DNA of 64,000 nt from CAVWDI01 sp963753725 (GCA_963753725.1 CAVWDI010000010.1:248001-312000); one strand, 5' to 3'; positions 10,323 through 19,630 are shown, counted from the first letter of the stretch. Notes: generated from the sequence alone by a model not told the origin. Program-made: numbers and translations.

Positions 10323-11231
10323 ATGAAAGCGATTGTATGGGAAGAATACGGACCACCGGAAGTCCTTCAGCTCAAAGAGGTAGAAAAGCCAACTCCCAGT
10401 GAGAATGAAGTGCTCATCAAAATATTTGCGACATCAGTAACGATAGGGGACATTAAAATTCGAAAGGCTGATCCATTTTATGCAAGATTTTATTTTGGTC
10501 TCCTGAGACCAAAGAGGACGAATATACTGGGGTTTGAGCTGGCCGGGGTAATTGAATCGGTCGGGGAAGATGTAAAATTGTTTAAGGTAGGTGACCAGGT
10601 ATTTGCATCTACCTTTCCCGGTCTAAAATTTGGCGCTTATGCTGAGTATATATGTCTGCCTGAAGACGGAGCGCTGGCAATCAAACCGGCTAATATAACA
10701 TATGAGGAAACAGCCGCTGGAGTCGCTTCTGGGGCATTAACCGCATTACATTTCCTGAGAGATAATGTAAAAATTCAGGACGGGTCTAAGATGCTTATCT
10801 ACGGCGCTTCCGGAAGTGTAGGTACTTTCGCAGTACAGCTTGCCAGGTACTACGGGGCAGAAGTCACCGGGGTATGCAGTACCAGGAATATAGAATTGGT
10901 GAAATCTCTTGGTGCTGAGAAGGTAATTGATTACACAAAGGAGGATTTTTTAGAAAGAGGAGAGCTTTATGATGTCATCTTTGATGCCGTTATAAAACTC
11001 TCGAAATCAAAATGCAAGAAAGCGCTGACTCCGAACGGGATATACGGGAGGGCAGGTGATACAGGGGGAGCAAAGATAACTGCTGAAGATTTAATTTTCC
11101 TCAAAGAGCTTATTGAAGTGGGAAAGCTAACCTCGGTCACTGACAGGACTTATCCTCTGGAAGAGATGGTTGAAGCACACACCTATGTCGAAAAAGGACA
11201 CAAAGTGGGTAATGTAGTCATAACTGTCTGA
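10323..11231 (+). CDS. MDR-family NAD(P)-dependent quinone oxidoreductase-like protein (copy 1, short form)
   Basis: A zinc-independent medium-chain dehydrogenase/reductase: N-terminal GroES-like domain (PPEVLQLKEVEKPTPSENEV, then GFELAGVIESVG) and a Rossmann domain with the nucleotide loop YGASGSVGTFAVQ. It lacks zinc-binding Cys/His ligands, as in zeta-crystallin-type quinone reductases. Two paralogues occur in this window. At 302 residues this copy is about 25 shorter, because the segment after the second Rossmann half is replaced by a short AGDTGGAKITAEDL stretch. That internal deletion removes a surface helix region but leaves the frame intact. The substrate is unknown. Confidence 0.85.
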   Translation: MKAIVWEEYGPPEVLQLKEVEKPTPSENEVLIKIFATSVTIGDIKIRKADPFYARFYFGLLRPKRTNILGFELAGVIESVGEDVKLFKVGDQVFASTFPGLKFGAYAEYICLPEDGALAIKPANITYEETAAGVASGALTALHFLRDNVKIQDGSKMLIYGASGSVGTFAVQLARYYGAEVTGVCSTRNIELVKSLGAEKVIDYTKEDFLERGELYDVIFDAVIKLSKSKCKKALTPNGIYGRAGDTGGAKITAEDLIFLKELIEVGKLTSVTDRTYPLEEMVEAHTYVEKGHKVGNVVITV

Positions 11232-11309
11232 ACAGATGTGTTTATCCACACTTCCCGGAAGGGTAACTGCGAACTGATATACTAAATCTAAACAACAAAA
11301 GGATACATA

Positions 11310-12164
11310 ATGACCAAAGCAGCCAGTGGGATTACATCGACAAAAACAGTCCTTACATTCCTTAAGCAGGGTACCTGATCGGAAACAATTATGAGCGTCG
11401 TTGACGCTTCTTTCGATCACCCGCTGCCGCTTGAGGAGGGCGCCACCGCTGCCCTGGCGGGCGGGATCCTGCAATCTGGCTACCAGTGCGGCATGCTGTG
11501 GGGCGCAGCGCTTGCCGCCGGGGCACAGGCTTATCGACTTTATGGCCCGGGTCCGCAAGCGCAAACCGCGGCGCTGGCTGCGTCACAGCGGCTGGTGGAA
11601 TCCTTCCGTGACCGCAACAAGTTTATCAATTGCGAAGATATAACAGAAGTAGAATGGAAGCCAGCCTCGCAGCGGGATCTCATGACGCAGGTGTTCAAGT
11701 TCTTTATAAAAGGCGGTCCCATAGGCTGCTTTCGCATGGCAGCAGAATATGCCCCGCAAGCATACGATGTTATCGACAGCGCTCTTACTGGAGAACTTAC
11801 CGAAGCGCCTGCTCCTCCGGTAAGCTGTACAGCCATGCTGGCGGAAAAGATGGGTCATTCCGAAAAACACACGGTCATGGCGGCTGGATTAGCGGGCGGT
11901 ATCGGCTTGAGTGGGGATGCCTGCGGGGCGTTGGGTGCCGCGGTATGGATCATGGGAATGAAGAGCAGGGCGGAAGGCGGGGCGAAATTTGAATTTCAGG
12001 ACCCCAGAGGCGATGAATTGTTTGAAAGGTTTTTAAAAAGCACCGATTATGAATTCGAGTGTTCCGCAATCGTTGGGCGCAAGTTTGAGGATGTTGGCGA
12101 CCATGCTGCATATTTGGGCGATGGAGGCTGCTCGGGAGTTATCGAAGCTCTGGCGGCTCAATAA
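11310..12164 (+). CDS. C-GCAxxG-C-C family redox protein, two domains, candidate selenoprotein with in-frame UGA
   Basis: The ATG at 11310 has AAAGGA 7 nt upstream. The frame reads MTKAASGITS and continues to LKQGT, then TGA at 11376-11378, then SETIMSVVDASF, and stays open to 12164 in the same frame. In this family the residue at the TGA is the conserved first Cys (KQGTCSE-like). The second domain of the same protein has Cys at the equivalent place (PVSCTAMLAEKMG). The remaining ligands are present: QCGMLWGAAL and INCED in domain 1; DACGALGAAV, FECSAIVG and GGCSGVI in domain 2. A hairpin begins at the UGA. Read-through as selenocysteine would give 284 residues. A Cys-to-stop change or sequencing error is the alternative; a downstream ATG at 11391 has a weak ribosome site and would remove the active residue. 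Confidence 0.7.
11376..11419 (+). promoter_or_regulatory. Candidate bacterial SECIS hairpin at the in-frame UGA
   Basis: The UGA is the first base-paired triplet of a lower stem TGATCG (11376-11381) with CGATCA (11414-11419), extended by AAA/TTT past a bulged G. Above an asymmetric internal loop is a perfect apical stem AGCGTC (11394-11399) with GACGCT (11403-11408), closed by a GTT loop. The apical stem starts 15 nt after the UGA, and the loop has G first, as expected for bacterial SECIS elements. All pairs are seen in the sequence; function as SECIS is inferred. Confidence 0.6.
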
Positions 12165-12265
12165 TCTGCAGGACATGTTTTTCGAACGGCGGAAAGAATT
12201 GGGTGAAGATGTGTTTATATTTTGGTCATCCCTGCCCCTGATGGGATTTTATATGGTGAGATACC

Positions 12266-12939
12266 GTGAAGGATAAAGATTCAATCAGCAGCGTTAACAG
12301 GACCAAAGAAGAAGCCAGAGCCAGCTATGACAGCATGAGCGGGTATTATGATCTGATGGCCGGGCTTTCCGAGAAAAAGTACAAAGAAAAGGGCTTGGAA
12401 ATACTGGATGTCCAGGAGGGGGAGACTGTCCTTGAGATCGGCTTCGGCACCGGGCAGTGCCTGGTGGCATTGGCTCAATCGGTCGGCAGCTCAGGCAAGG
12501 TGTATGGGATTGATCTCTCCCAGGGCATGTTCGATGTCGCTCAAAGGAGGATCAATAAAATAGGATTATCAGCAAGGGTGGATTTGAAGTGTGGCGATGC
12601 TGCCTACTGCCATATGACGACGAAATCTTTGATGCAGTTTACATAAGTTTTACCCTCGAATTGTTCGATACTCCAGAAATCCCGCTCGTGCTGGACGAAT
12701 GCCGCAGGGTTCTTCGACCCGGAGGCCGTTTATGCGTGGTTGCCATGGCGAAAAAGGAGAAGAGCGGGATGGCGGTGCGCCTGTATGAATGGGCGCACGA
12801 CCATTTCACGAAATATGTGGACTGCCGTCCGATCTACGTCCGGAAGCGCTTGAAGAGGCTGGCTTTTCAGATCGAAAGCGTGACGGAAATGTCCATGTTC
12901 GGGCTGCCGGTGGATGTTGTTCTGGGGAGGAAAGTATAG
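12266..12939 (+). CDS. Class I SAM-dependent methyltransferase, one frameshift
   Basis: GTG start at 12266 with GGTGAG 5 nt upstream. Motif I is VLEIGFGTGQC, followed by the acidic residue of motif II in VYGIDLSQGMF. Near 12607 one base (probably a C) is missing; after correction the protein runs KCGDAA to LPYDDEIFDAVYISFTLELF, covering motifs III and IV, and continues to the post-motif region RRVLRPGGRL. The repaired length is about 224 residues, UbiE/Coq5-like. The acceptor substrate is unknown. It lies 102 bp after the candidate selenoprotein. Confidence 0.75.
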
Positions 12940-13055
12940 GGGTAAGGTAAGAGCTGGGCTGCCTTGTTTGGGGGCCTCACAATAATATTCAACCCGATCC
13001 TGACAGCTGAATTAAACTGTACTCGATCAAGCCTTGGGAAAATGATCGACAGTAA

Positions 13056-13134
13056 TTTGATTAATTTGAATCAAATCCTAACATACAATTCTTGTATAAT
13101 TAGCTATCACCCCGACCTTTTTTCGATGGAGGAG
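13056..13134 (+). promoter_or_regulatory. Promoter region with palindrome and strong ribosome binding site
   Basis: An inverted repeat TTTGATT (13056-13062) / AATCAAA (13069-13075) sits 20 bp upstream of a consensus TATAAT (13095-13100). No good -35 box at 17 nt is seen, so the palindrome may bind an activator. GGAGGAG at 13128-13134 precedes the ATG at 13140 with 5 nt spacing. Confidence 0.5.
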
Positions 13135-13139
13135 TATCC

Positions 13140-13742
13140 ATGAATGGGAAGAAAATTCGTGTACTAGCAGTTGTCGCCAATCCTGATGATGTCGATGCAA
13201 TGCTGAGGCGCAGGAGCGGATTGCAGGGTATTGAAGTAGTAGGTGTTGTGCACAACCGCAACGCGGCCCTTGCCAAAGTAAAAGAACTGCAGCCAGACGT
13301 GCTGTCGGTAGACCTTATGCTGCCAGGACTGCGCAGTATTGATGTCGTCCGTAAGGTGGCCAGCGAACAACCTCAAGTCCGCATCCTGGCCATATCTCCC
13401 TCCGATCCTCCTCACGACCGCATCATGCTGGCTGTCGAGGCCGGCGCCCTGGGCTTTGTCTGTCGAGATGCGGACAACATTGAGCTAACAGCTGCAATAA
13501 AACAGGTGCACCGGGGTGAAGCCTGGCTGCCGCTCAACCAAACCATTGAAGTTTTGCGGGACGGGGCTGGAGAATTAGCAGTTTCCTCGCAAGAGCGGCG
13601 TGGGAAACTTACTGAAATACTCCTGGGTTTGATCCCGCTTACCGGCTTAATTGCCGCCATCACTGTATTCCTGTATCGCCACTATTGGGACGACATAGGT
13701 GTACGTGTGGCAGACCTGGGGTTGATCCAACCACCCGCATGA
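13140..13742 (+). CDS. Degenerate receiver-domain protein with C-terminal membrane helix
   Basis: Residues 5-125 follow a CheY/NarL receiver fold: phospho-acceptor-like Asp in VLSVDLMLPGL, Ser in AISPSD, and GFVCRD where the usual motif is GYLLKD. The paired acidic residues that bind Mg2+ (DD in VLLVDDHP) are replaced (VLAVVANPDD) and the conserved Lys is Arg, so normal phosphorylation is doubtful. Instead of a DNA-binding domain there is a linker and one transmembrane helix (ILLGLIPLTGLIAAITVFLY), then a short tail. The stop codon overlaps the start of the next gene as ATGA, so translation is coupled. Its likely role is a membrane-tethered regulator working with the downstream membrane protein. 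Confidence 0.65.
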   Translation: MNGKKIRVLAVVANPDDVDAMLRRRSGLQGIEVVGVVHNRNAALAKVKELQPDVLSVDLMLPGLRSIDVVRKVASEQPQVRILAISPSDPPHDRIMLAVEAGALGFVCRDADNIELTAAIKQVHRGEAWLPLNQTIEVLRDGAGELAVSSQERRGKLTEILLGLIPLTGLIAAITVFLYRHYWDDIGVRVADLGLIQPPA

Positions 13743-14422
13743 TCGACGTGCTGGTGGTTCTGTTGATTATTATTGCTGTTGCTGGCCCACTCTTGTTCGT
13801 CAGACCGTGGGTGAAAGGCATAATTAAATGGCTCCCCAGCCAAACGCGCCTGGCCAGGATTGTGAACAAGGTGCGCAGCTTGCACCTGGGCAAGCTTCAG
13901 TTTGGTAAACTGCTCATCAACTACTGGGTAGCCTGGGTGCTGCTGGTACTGGTGATTTTATCGATCACGCTGCTCCTGACCCGCATCATTCCTCTTATTA
14001 TGGTCCTGATTATTGGTCCCGCAGTAACTGCTATCCTCATCGCCAACGTGCTTGAACTCGATGACGAGCTGCCCGAATGGCTTCACCTGCCGCATCTGGA
14101 AAGCTGGCGTGTGATGGCATTTTTAGGATTGATTTTGGTTATTTTTATGGTTGCTTTGGGGGCAGAAGTATTGATTATGGGGCCTGACCTGCGTCCCGAT
14201 GGGCTGCACGGGATCCTCGCTCCGAAAGTACTCGGGTTCAGTGCGAAACCGATCATGTTATATGACCTGGATGAGCAGCACGAACCGTTGGGGGCTTTGT
14301 ACCTGGGCGGTAATGCGGATCTGTATGTGCTGTACGATCCCTGCACGGAGACTGTCAGACTGGTGCCGGTCGGTGCGTCACGTGTGGAGTTAATCGACCA
14401 GGTCGACTGCCGCTCTCCGTAA
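13739..14422 (+). CDS. Four-helix membrane protein coupled to the receiver protein
   Basis: ATG at 13739 overlaps the preceding stop by ATGA. The 227-residue protein has an N-terminal helix (MIDVLVVLLIIIAVAGPLLF), a basic loop, two close helices around residues 65-105, a further helix near 130-150, and an extracytoplasmic C-terminal domain of about 75 residues with two Cys (YDPCTETVR, VDCRSP). No family recognised. Translational coupling strongly suggests that it forms a complex with the membrane-tethered receiver. Confidence 0.6.
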   Translation: MIDVLVVLLIIIAVAGPLLFVRPWVKGIIKWLPSQTRLARIVNKVRSLHLGKLQFGKLLINYWVAWVLLVLVILSITLLLTRIIPLIMVLIIGPAVTAILIANVLELDDELPEWLHLPHLESWRVMAFLGLILVIFMVALGAEVLIMGPDLRPDGLHGILAPKVLGFSAKPIMLYDLDEQHEPLGALYLGGNADLYVLYDPCTETVRLVPVGASRVELIDQVDCRSP

Positions 14423-14723
14423 TAAACGTAAATTATTATTGTCTCGCGAGTGGAGAATAAGATGATTAGGGATTTAAGGATCAACTTATAGGATTTTAAG
14501 CTGCTACTTTCGCTGGTAATAGATGTAAAAGTCTAACCCGCTGGGGATTGATTATTTTCACAAGTGTTTCTTTATACATTTGTATAAAATAAAATTTCCT
14601 GGACCAGGTATTTTTGATCAGAGGCTTTGTCCTGGTGGTTATATATCGCTGCAGTATGCAAGTCCCCCTAGACAGAAAAAAACGAGATAAAATAGGCAAG
14701 TGTAAAATAAGGAGGAATTCCGA
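14423..14723. other. intergenic stretch
   Basis: About 300 bases, A+T rich toward the centre, no supported gene. AAGGAGG at 14709-14715 is the ribosome binding site of the next MDR gene. Confidence 0.5.
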
Positions 14724-15707
14724 ATGAAAGCGATCATATGCCCAAAATACGGACCACCGGATGTACTTCAGCTCAAAGAGGTTGATAAACCAACGCCCGC
14801 ACCGGATGAAGCGCTCATCAAAGTGTATGCGACAACGGTAACATCAGGAGACGTGGTCGATCGAACTGGCTCGGTCTCCGCCTGGGCATGGCTGCCAACA
14901 CGGTTCACGATTGGTCTGATAAAACCTAGAAGAAAGATACCAGGGGCTGAGTTAGCCGGCGAAATCGAATCGGTAGGGGAAGATGTAAAACGGTTCAGGC
15001 AGGGCGACCAGGTTTTTGGATCTACTGGTTGGGGATCTGGCGCGTATGCCGAGTATAAATGTCTACCTGAGGATGGGGCGCTGGCAGTAAAACCGCCCAA
15101 TATAACCTATGAGGAAGTTGCCCCCCTTTCTTTTGGGGGCTTAACAGCATTACATTTCCTTAGAAAAGCAAATATTCAGGGTGGATCGAAAGTCCTTATC
15201 TACGGCGCTTCCGGAAGCACAGGCACATATGCAGTCCAGCTTGCCAAGTACTACGGCGGGGAAGTAACCGGTGTGTGCAGTAGCGCGAATTTGGAATTGG
15301 TAAAGTCTCTGGGAGCCGACCGGGTAATTGATTACACAAGAGTTGATTTTACCGAGAACGGTGAGACCTACGACGTAATTTTCGACGCGGTTAGGAAGAC
15401 ATCCTTTTCACGATGCAAAAGGTCGCTGAAGGAAAACGGAATTTATCTGACTACAGATATGGGCCTGGCGCTTTTCTTTCAAATGTTATGGAATTTAATT
15501 GCCGGCGGCCAAAAAGTTGTATTCGGAATAGTTGGCCAGAGTACTGAAGATCTGGATTTCCTGGCGGAGCTTATAGAAGCGGGAGAATTAAAAACAGTCA
15601 TAGATAGATGTTACCCGCTGGAAGGGATGGTCGAAGCGCACCGCTATGTCGAAAATGGACATAAAAAGGGGAACGTGATTATAAATGTAGCGCATAAAGA
15701 CCAATGA
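14724..15707 (+). CDS. MDR-family NAD(P)-dependent quinone oxidoreductase-like protein (copy 2)
   Basis: A 327-residue full-length paralogue of the genes at 10323 and 20985. GroES-like N-terminal domain (AELAGEIESVGEDV), nucleotide loop YGASGSTGTYAVQLAKYYGG, and a C-terminal RCYPLEGMVEAHRYVENGHKKGN motif shared by all three copies. No structural or catalytic zinc ligands, so it is probably an NADPH-dependent quinone or enone reductase. Strong AAGGAGGAATTCCG ribosome site. Nothing downstream is clearly co-transcribed. Confidence 0.85.
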   Translation: MKAIICPKYGPPDVLQLKEVDKPTPAPDEALIKVYATTVTSGDVVDRTGSVSAWAWLPTRFTIGLIKPRRKIPGAELAGEIESVGEDVKRFRQGDQVFGSTGWGSGAYAEYKCLPEDGALAVKPPNITYEEVAPLSFGGLTALHFLRKANIQGGSKVLIYGASGSTGTYAVQLAKYYGGEVTGVCSSANLELVKSLGADRVIDYTRVDFTENGETYDVIFDAVRKTSFSRCKRSLKENGIYLTTDMGLALFFQMLWNLIAGGQKVVFGIVGQSTEDLDFLAELIEAGELKTVIDRCYPLEGMVEAHRYVENGHKKGNVIINVAHKDQ

Positions 15708-15883
15708 CAATACCGTATCTTGACAATCGTAATTTTTTTATTTGATTTCTACCTTCATTCAAGTGCCTGCTTACCCCGGAGCGTACGAGAAATTTTGTTG
15801 ATTGCCAGCTAGTCTTATAAAATAATGCCGGTCTGGTATGCATGGGAGTGGGTGTGTTAATCAGGAAAGGGGAGCGTTAAAAA

Positions 15884-16708
15884 ATGAATAATTCGGAACG
15901 CAGCAGGACAATCTGGAAAATTGTGATTTTTTCGGCGTTGGTTAATATTGTGGCATGGGCAGGTTCATCCTTAGGAGGCGACCCAACCTCTCCGGGCCTT
16001 GGATTCCTGGTCTGGGGGACTGCTCCCATACTCGTATCGCTGTTGATGCGCGCAGTGACCAGAGATTGGTCAGACCTGGGATTAAAACCAGCCATCAGAA
16101 AGAACGCCCGCTGGTACCTGATCAGTCTGCTGGTCTACCCGGTCGCTATTGGGCTTGTATTATTTTTTGGCGCATTGATGTCGGCCTCTACAATTTCAGA
16201 GTTTTCGATGGGATCATTTATTCAGGCTGTGCTTCCAGTAATTATGATCTACTTATTATTTGCTCTGTTTGAAGAAGTTGGCTGGCGCGGCTACCTTGCT
16301 CCGAAAATGTATTCAATCGGGATAAACATTTGGGTTGCACATGCTCTGGTTGCAGTTGTGTGGGCGTCGTGGCACCTGCCCTATATTCGTGAATTCTCGT
16401 TTTACACAACGGAGGGTCTGGGGACTTTTATTCCCAGGTTCTATCTGGGAGCGTTCGTCTTCTCGATCGTCTATGGTGAGATCAGGATAATTACGGCTAC
16501 CTTCTGGCCGGCTGTGCTCATGCACTGGGTGGGCAATACCATCGCCAACCCACTGGTTGCAGGATTTGTTATCTTCGCAGTGAGCAGGGAGTATCTCGGC
16601 TCACTCGGTGTGGACGGTCTTATCATGGTCGCTTTCTTTGGCCTGCTGGGAGTAGGCATAAACCGGTGGCGTACGAAGCATATGACAGTACAGAAATTGC
16701 CAGCCTGA
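15884..16708 (+). CDS. CPBP-family intramembrane metalloprotease
   Basis: A 274-residue polytopic membrane protein with the CPBP (CAAX protease/Abi) motifs: EEVGWRG (Glu130, Glu131, Arg135), a His in VWASWHLPY, and HWVGNT near residue 209 supplying His and Asn. Family members are membrane-embedded proteases acting on prenylated proteins, bacteriocin precursors or regulators. The gene ends 8 bp before the next membrane gene, so the pair is probably co-transcribed. The substrate is unknown. Confidence 0.85.
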   Translation: MNNSERSRTIWKIVIFSALVNIVAWAGSSLGGDPTSPGLGFLVWGTAPILVSLLMRAVTRDWSDLGLKPAIRKNARWYLISLLVYPVAIGLVLFFGALMSASTISEFSMGSFIQAVLPVIMIYLLFALFEEVGWRGYLAPKMYSIGINIWVAHALVAVVWASWHLPYIREFSFYTTEGLGTFIPRFYLGAFVFSIVYGEIRIITATFWPAVLMHWVGNTIANPLVAGFVIFAVSREYLGSLGVDGLIMVAFFGLLGVGINRWRTKHMTVQKLPA

Positions 16709-16715
16709 CCACTCG

Positions 16716-17618
16716 ATGAAACAACTTGAAGTACATCAGCTAGCAGGTTGGATTGCGGTTGGTTTTTCTACGCTCATCACCTGTTTTTGGGCATACTGGG
16801 GGATTGTCGAGAACTACCACGAAGGCTGGTATTACCAGTTCTGGCTGTCGAATTTTGGATTGATGTTCGTGCAGTACCTCAGCCCGATGCTTTTGTTTAT
16901 GGGCGTCACGCTGGTTTCAATTTATTGGCCGCGGATTGGCAGTGTCCTGCATGTAATCATTGCTATACTCGCATCCTGGTTCTTTAAAGCCTTCTCTAAC
17001 GCGGCCACATTTTTACTTATTCTCCCGTTGGTTGGGCTGGGCGCGTTGTACTGGTTTGGTCGTCCACAGCCGCGCAAGTTAGCCGTCTCCCTTGTCGTTG
17101 GGGTTCCTTTAATAACCCTGATCATTGCTGGCGTGGAACCCGTATTGCGCGTATCCCAGCGTGTCAATGACGGCAATCTCGAGGCGCGCTTGGTGGGTGG
17201 GAATGGTGTGAGCCTTATCTGGGCGCCCGATGGACCCGGCTGGCCGCGCACGGGAACTAACTGGCATGAAGCGCAGCGGGCGTGCGAGCATCTAAGTGAA
17301 GATGGACACACTTCCTCCCCAACGGTTCAGAATATCTGGCGATTACCCACTGTGGACGAAGCGGTACGGTCCATGGCTCGCAGCAGCCATAACAGCGTCG
17401 GGGTGTGGGATCCAGAAAATGCTCAGGCTGATTATGAGATGACCCCTGACAAAGAGTCTCCGCTGTGGAATGTATTCTCCCAGGTGATCTATTGGTGGAC
17501 AGCTACCGAGATAGATGAAGAACAGGCATTCATCATTGTATATGACGGCAAGGTATGGCCGAGGTCAAAGCAATTTGGGCCGGCATATTTGGGATTTCGC
17601 TGTGTTAAATTTCCGTAA
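16716..17618 (+). CDS. Membrane protein with C-terminal DUF1566/Lcl-type domain
   Basis: A 300-residue protein: about four membrane helices in residues 10-140, then an extracytoplasmic domain with the DUF1566 pattern, namely NWHEAQRACEHL, IWRLPTVDEAVRSM, VIYWWTATEI and GFRCVKF at the end. The domain is usually secreted and of unknown function, related to the formylglycine/C-lectin-like fold. Fusion to a four-helix membrane anchor is less common. It starts 8 bp after the CPBP protease gene and could be its partner or substrate. Confidence 0.7.
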   Translation: MKQLEVHQLAGWIAVGFSTLITCFWAYWGIVENYHEGWYYQFWLSNFGLMFVQYLSPMLLFMGVTLVSIYWPRIGSVLHVIIAILASWFFKAFSNAATFLLILPLVGLGALYWFGRPQPRKLAVSLVVGVPLITLIIAGVEPVLRVSQRVNDGNLEARLVGGNGVSLIWAPDGPGWPRTGTNWHEAQRACEHLSEDGHTSSPTVQNIWRLPTVDEAVRSMARSSHNSVGVWDPENAQADYEMTPDKESPLWNVFSQVIYWWTATEIDEEQAFIIVYDGKVWPRSKQFGPAYLGFRCVKFP

Positions 17619-17951
17619 TGGTCAAAAAAATCGATATCAGAGTTTGTCCACCCGGCAAGGGTCGCTGCGCCTACTCCACCGCTGCCGGGATGATAAACTT
17701 CTGGGTACACCTGCGAGTGATTACCTCTGAGAGAAAATGAGAAGCGGTGCTTATGATACAAATGAGCTCCGGTTAATGGTCTGATCCTTATAATGCTTTC
17801 GGGTCTAATAATTCAACCAGTAAGGTAAAATCGTTTTGGCAGGTCATGGTGTCTCGAATTTCTTTTGTGTAGATACTTCCGAAGGGATACACATGACATG
17901 CTAAGATTTCCAGAAAGAATAATAACCGAACAAAAAATACAGGAATTAAAA
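17619..17951. other. intergenic stretch with possible -10 box
   Basis: About 330 bases. A TATAAT occurs at 17789-17794 without a convincing -35. In-frame extension of the next gene to 17865 or 17898 is possible, but those starts lack a ribosome site. Nothing else recognised. Confidence 0.4.
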
Positions 17952-18446
17952 ATGGAATCGTTTCAAGAGTATATGGTTGAATATCGAAAACAACTGGAGA
18001 AGGGCGCTATTCAAAAGGCGTATAAAGGATTGATGGAATATATCATGGGTTTGAGAACGTATTTTAAAAACAAATATCCTGATTATTCCATATCTGGCAG
18101 CATTTATTACGGATATATGGATATGACGTATTTTTCCTTTACTCCAGAATCGTTAAAACATCGAAAATTGAAAATTGCGTTAGTTTTTATACATGAGGCA
18201 TTTAGATTTGAAGTATGGTTAGGGGGATATAACAAACAGGTTCAAACAAAATATTGGAAATTGTTCAAAGAAAGCGATTGGAATAAATACCACATCGTAC
18301 CAACAACGAAAGGCATTGATTCTATTGTAGAGTACATATTAGTTGACAATCCAGATTTTGGCGATTTAGATACTTTAACATCACAAATAGAGAATGAGAC
18401 CTTGAGATTTATTGGGGATGTTGAGAGCTTTTTATCTAACCATTAA
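17952..18446 (+). CDS. DUF7000-like small protein
   Basis: A soluble protein of 164 residues from the ATG at 17952, chosen because the conserved start ESFQEYMVEYRKQLEKG follows and AGGAA lies 7 nt upstream. The text KAYKGLMEYIMGLRTYFKNK and SGSIYYGYMDMTYFSF matches, from memory, the DUF7000 family found in Firmicutes and related anaerobes. The codon use is richer in A+T than its neighbours, which suggests acquisition by transfer. Function unknown. Confidence 0.65.
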   Translation: MESFQEYMVEYRKQLEKGAIQKAYKGLMEYIMGLRTYFKNKYPDYSISGSIYYGYMDMTYFSFTPESLKHRKLKIALVFIHEAFRFEVWLGGYNKQVQTKYWKLFKESDWNKYHIVPTTKGIDSIVEYILVDNPDFGDLDTLTSQIENETLRFIGDVESFLSNH

Positions 18447-18739
18447 CTTGCACCGAAAAGAATGAATTTAATATTTTTCGCTACCAAGTAACTTCTAGTC
18501 ATTGTGTAAACAGAACGGTGCCTATGTTGGACAAGTTGGCCGCGCAACATCACTTGTTGCAATTTGTCCAAGAACCGCAGAAATTTTTAGCACTGGTTTT
18601 ACCCGGGATAACGGGGGGGATGCCGAGTTTGTGATTTGAGATAAACACGGTTAGAATAGATTCGTGTTTAAAAAAATACGTTACCAAGTGCTCCAACTCA
18701 GTTCTATTCAAATAGTCACTGCTGACCATTTGGGCGCTG

Positions 18740-19443
18740 ATGATGGTTTCGTTGCCCATTGCCGATTGGTCAACAGGCTGGTCAGCTATGGTTGGCGCGA
18801 TAACCGTGGGGGTAAGCGTCACAGCAGGGCTGGTTATTGCTCTCTTGTGGGGAGTTTGGGGAGCCGCGGTTACTCTGCGAGTTGCAGGTTCGATCCTGGT
18901 CCTGAGTTGGGCTGCCGAAGTGATTGGCAGCCGCACGGGATATTCTCTTTGGAGCGTACAGCTACACGGATATGCTGCAGCCTCAAATTCTGAATGTCCC
19001 GCTGCAGGTTCCACTCGGCTGGTTGATGATGCTGCCGCCTTCCTGGGCGGTGGCGGATGCGATTACAGATCGGATAAAGCCTCGCTGGGAGTTCCCCGCA
19101 TTCGTTGGCTTGAGCGCCCTGGCGATGACGGCCTGGGACCTGTTTTTGGACCCGATGATGGTTACCTGGGGCATGTGGGTTTGGGATAATCCCGGGGTTT
19201 ACTTCGGTATCCCCTGGATCAATTACCTCGGCTGGTTCGCTAATTTCCGCACTGATCACGATCCTAATCCGTCCGGCTAGAGTACCGCTTGCTCCGTTAT
19301 TGCTCATATACACCACGATATGGCTGCTCGAAATGGCCGGGTTAGGGTTTTTTTGGGGCATGCTCGGCGCAGCTGTCGTCGGCAGTTTGTTTATGGGGAG
19401 CCTCACAATTCTGGCATGGCGGGCCTTTGTCGGAAGGGATTAG
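18740..19443 (+). CDS. Carotenoid-biosynthesis (CruF/DUF422)-like membrane protein, two frameshifts
   Basis: Three fragments on the plus strand join after removing one T near 18946 and one base near 19239. The joined text reads EVIGSRTGYLFGAYSYTDML, then VPLQVPLGWLMMLPPSW, then WDLFLDPMMVTWGMWVWDN and GWFLISALITILIR. This is the conserved core of the CruF/bisanhydrobacterioruberin-hydratase-type carotenoid family: six to seven helices with Glu, Tyr and Asp residues in the membrane. About 234 residues. The start is uncertain because no good ribosome site is seen. No other carotenoid gene is nearby. Confidence 0.6.
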
Positions 19444-19630
19444 CGCAGGTTCTTTGCAGTTGACCCTGAAAACTGTCCTGATATTTGGCTTCACTACAAA
19501 TTTTCAACCAATCTCGGATTAGTCAAAAATGAGTGATAAAATCGGAATAGCCAGAAATCAAAAAACTTAAAAATCGAGAAAAAGCAATTATCTGAGAGTT
19601 CAATACTTACCTAATAAAAGGAGATATAAA

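Noticed and set aside
11391..12164. C-GCAxxG-C-C protein starting at the ATG at 11391
   Set aside because: The upstream ATG at 11310 is in the same frame, has a better ribosome site and adds the conserved KQGT-(U/C)-SE segment. The later start would lose the redox residue.
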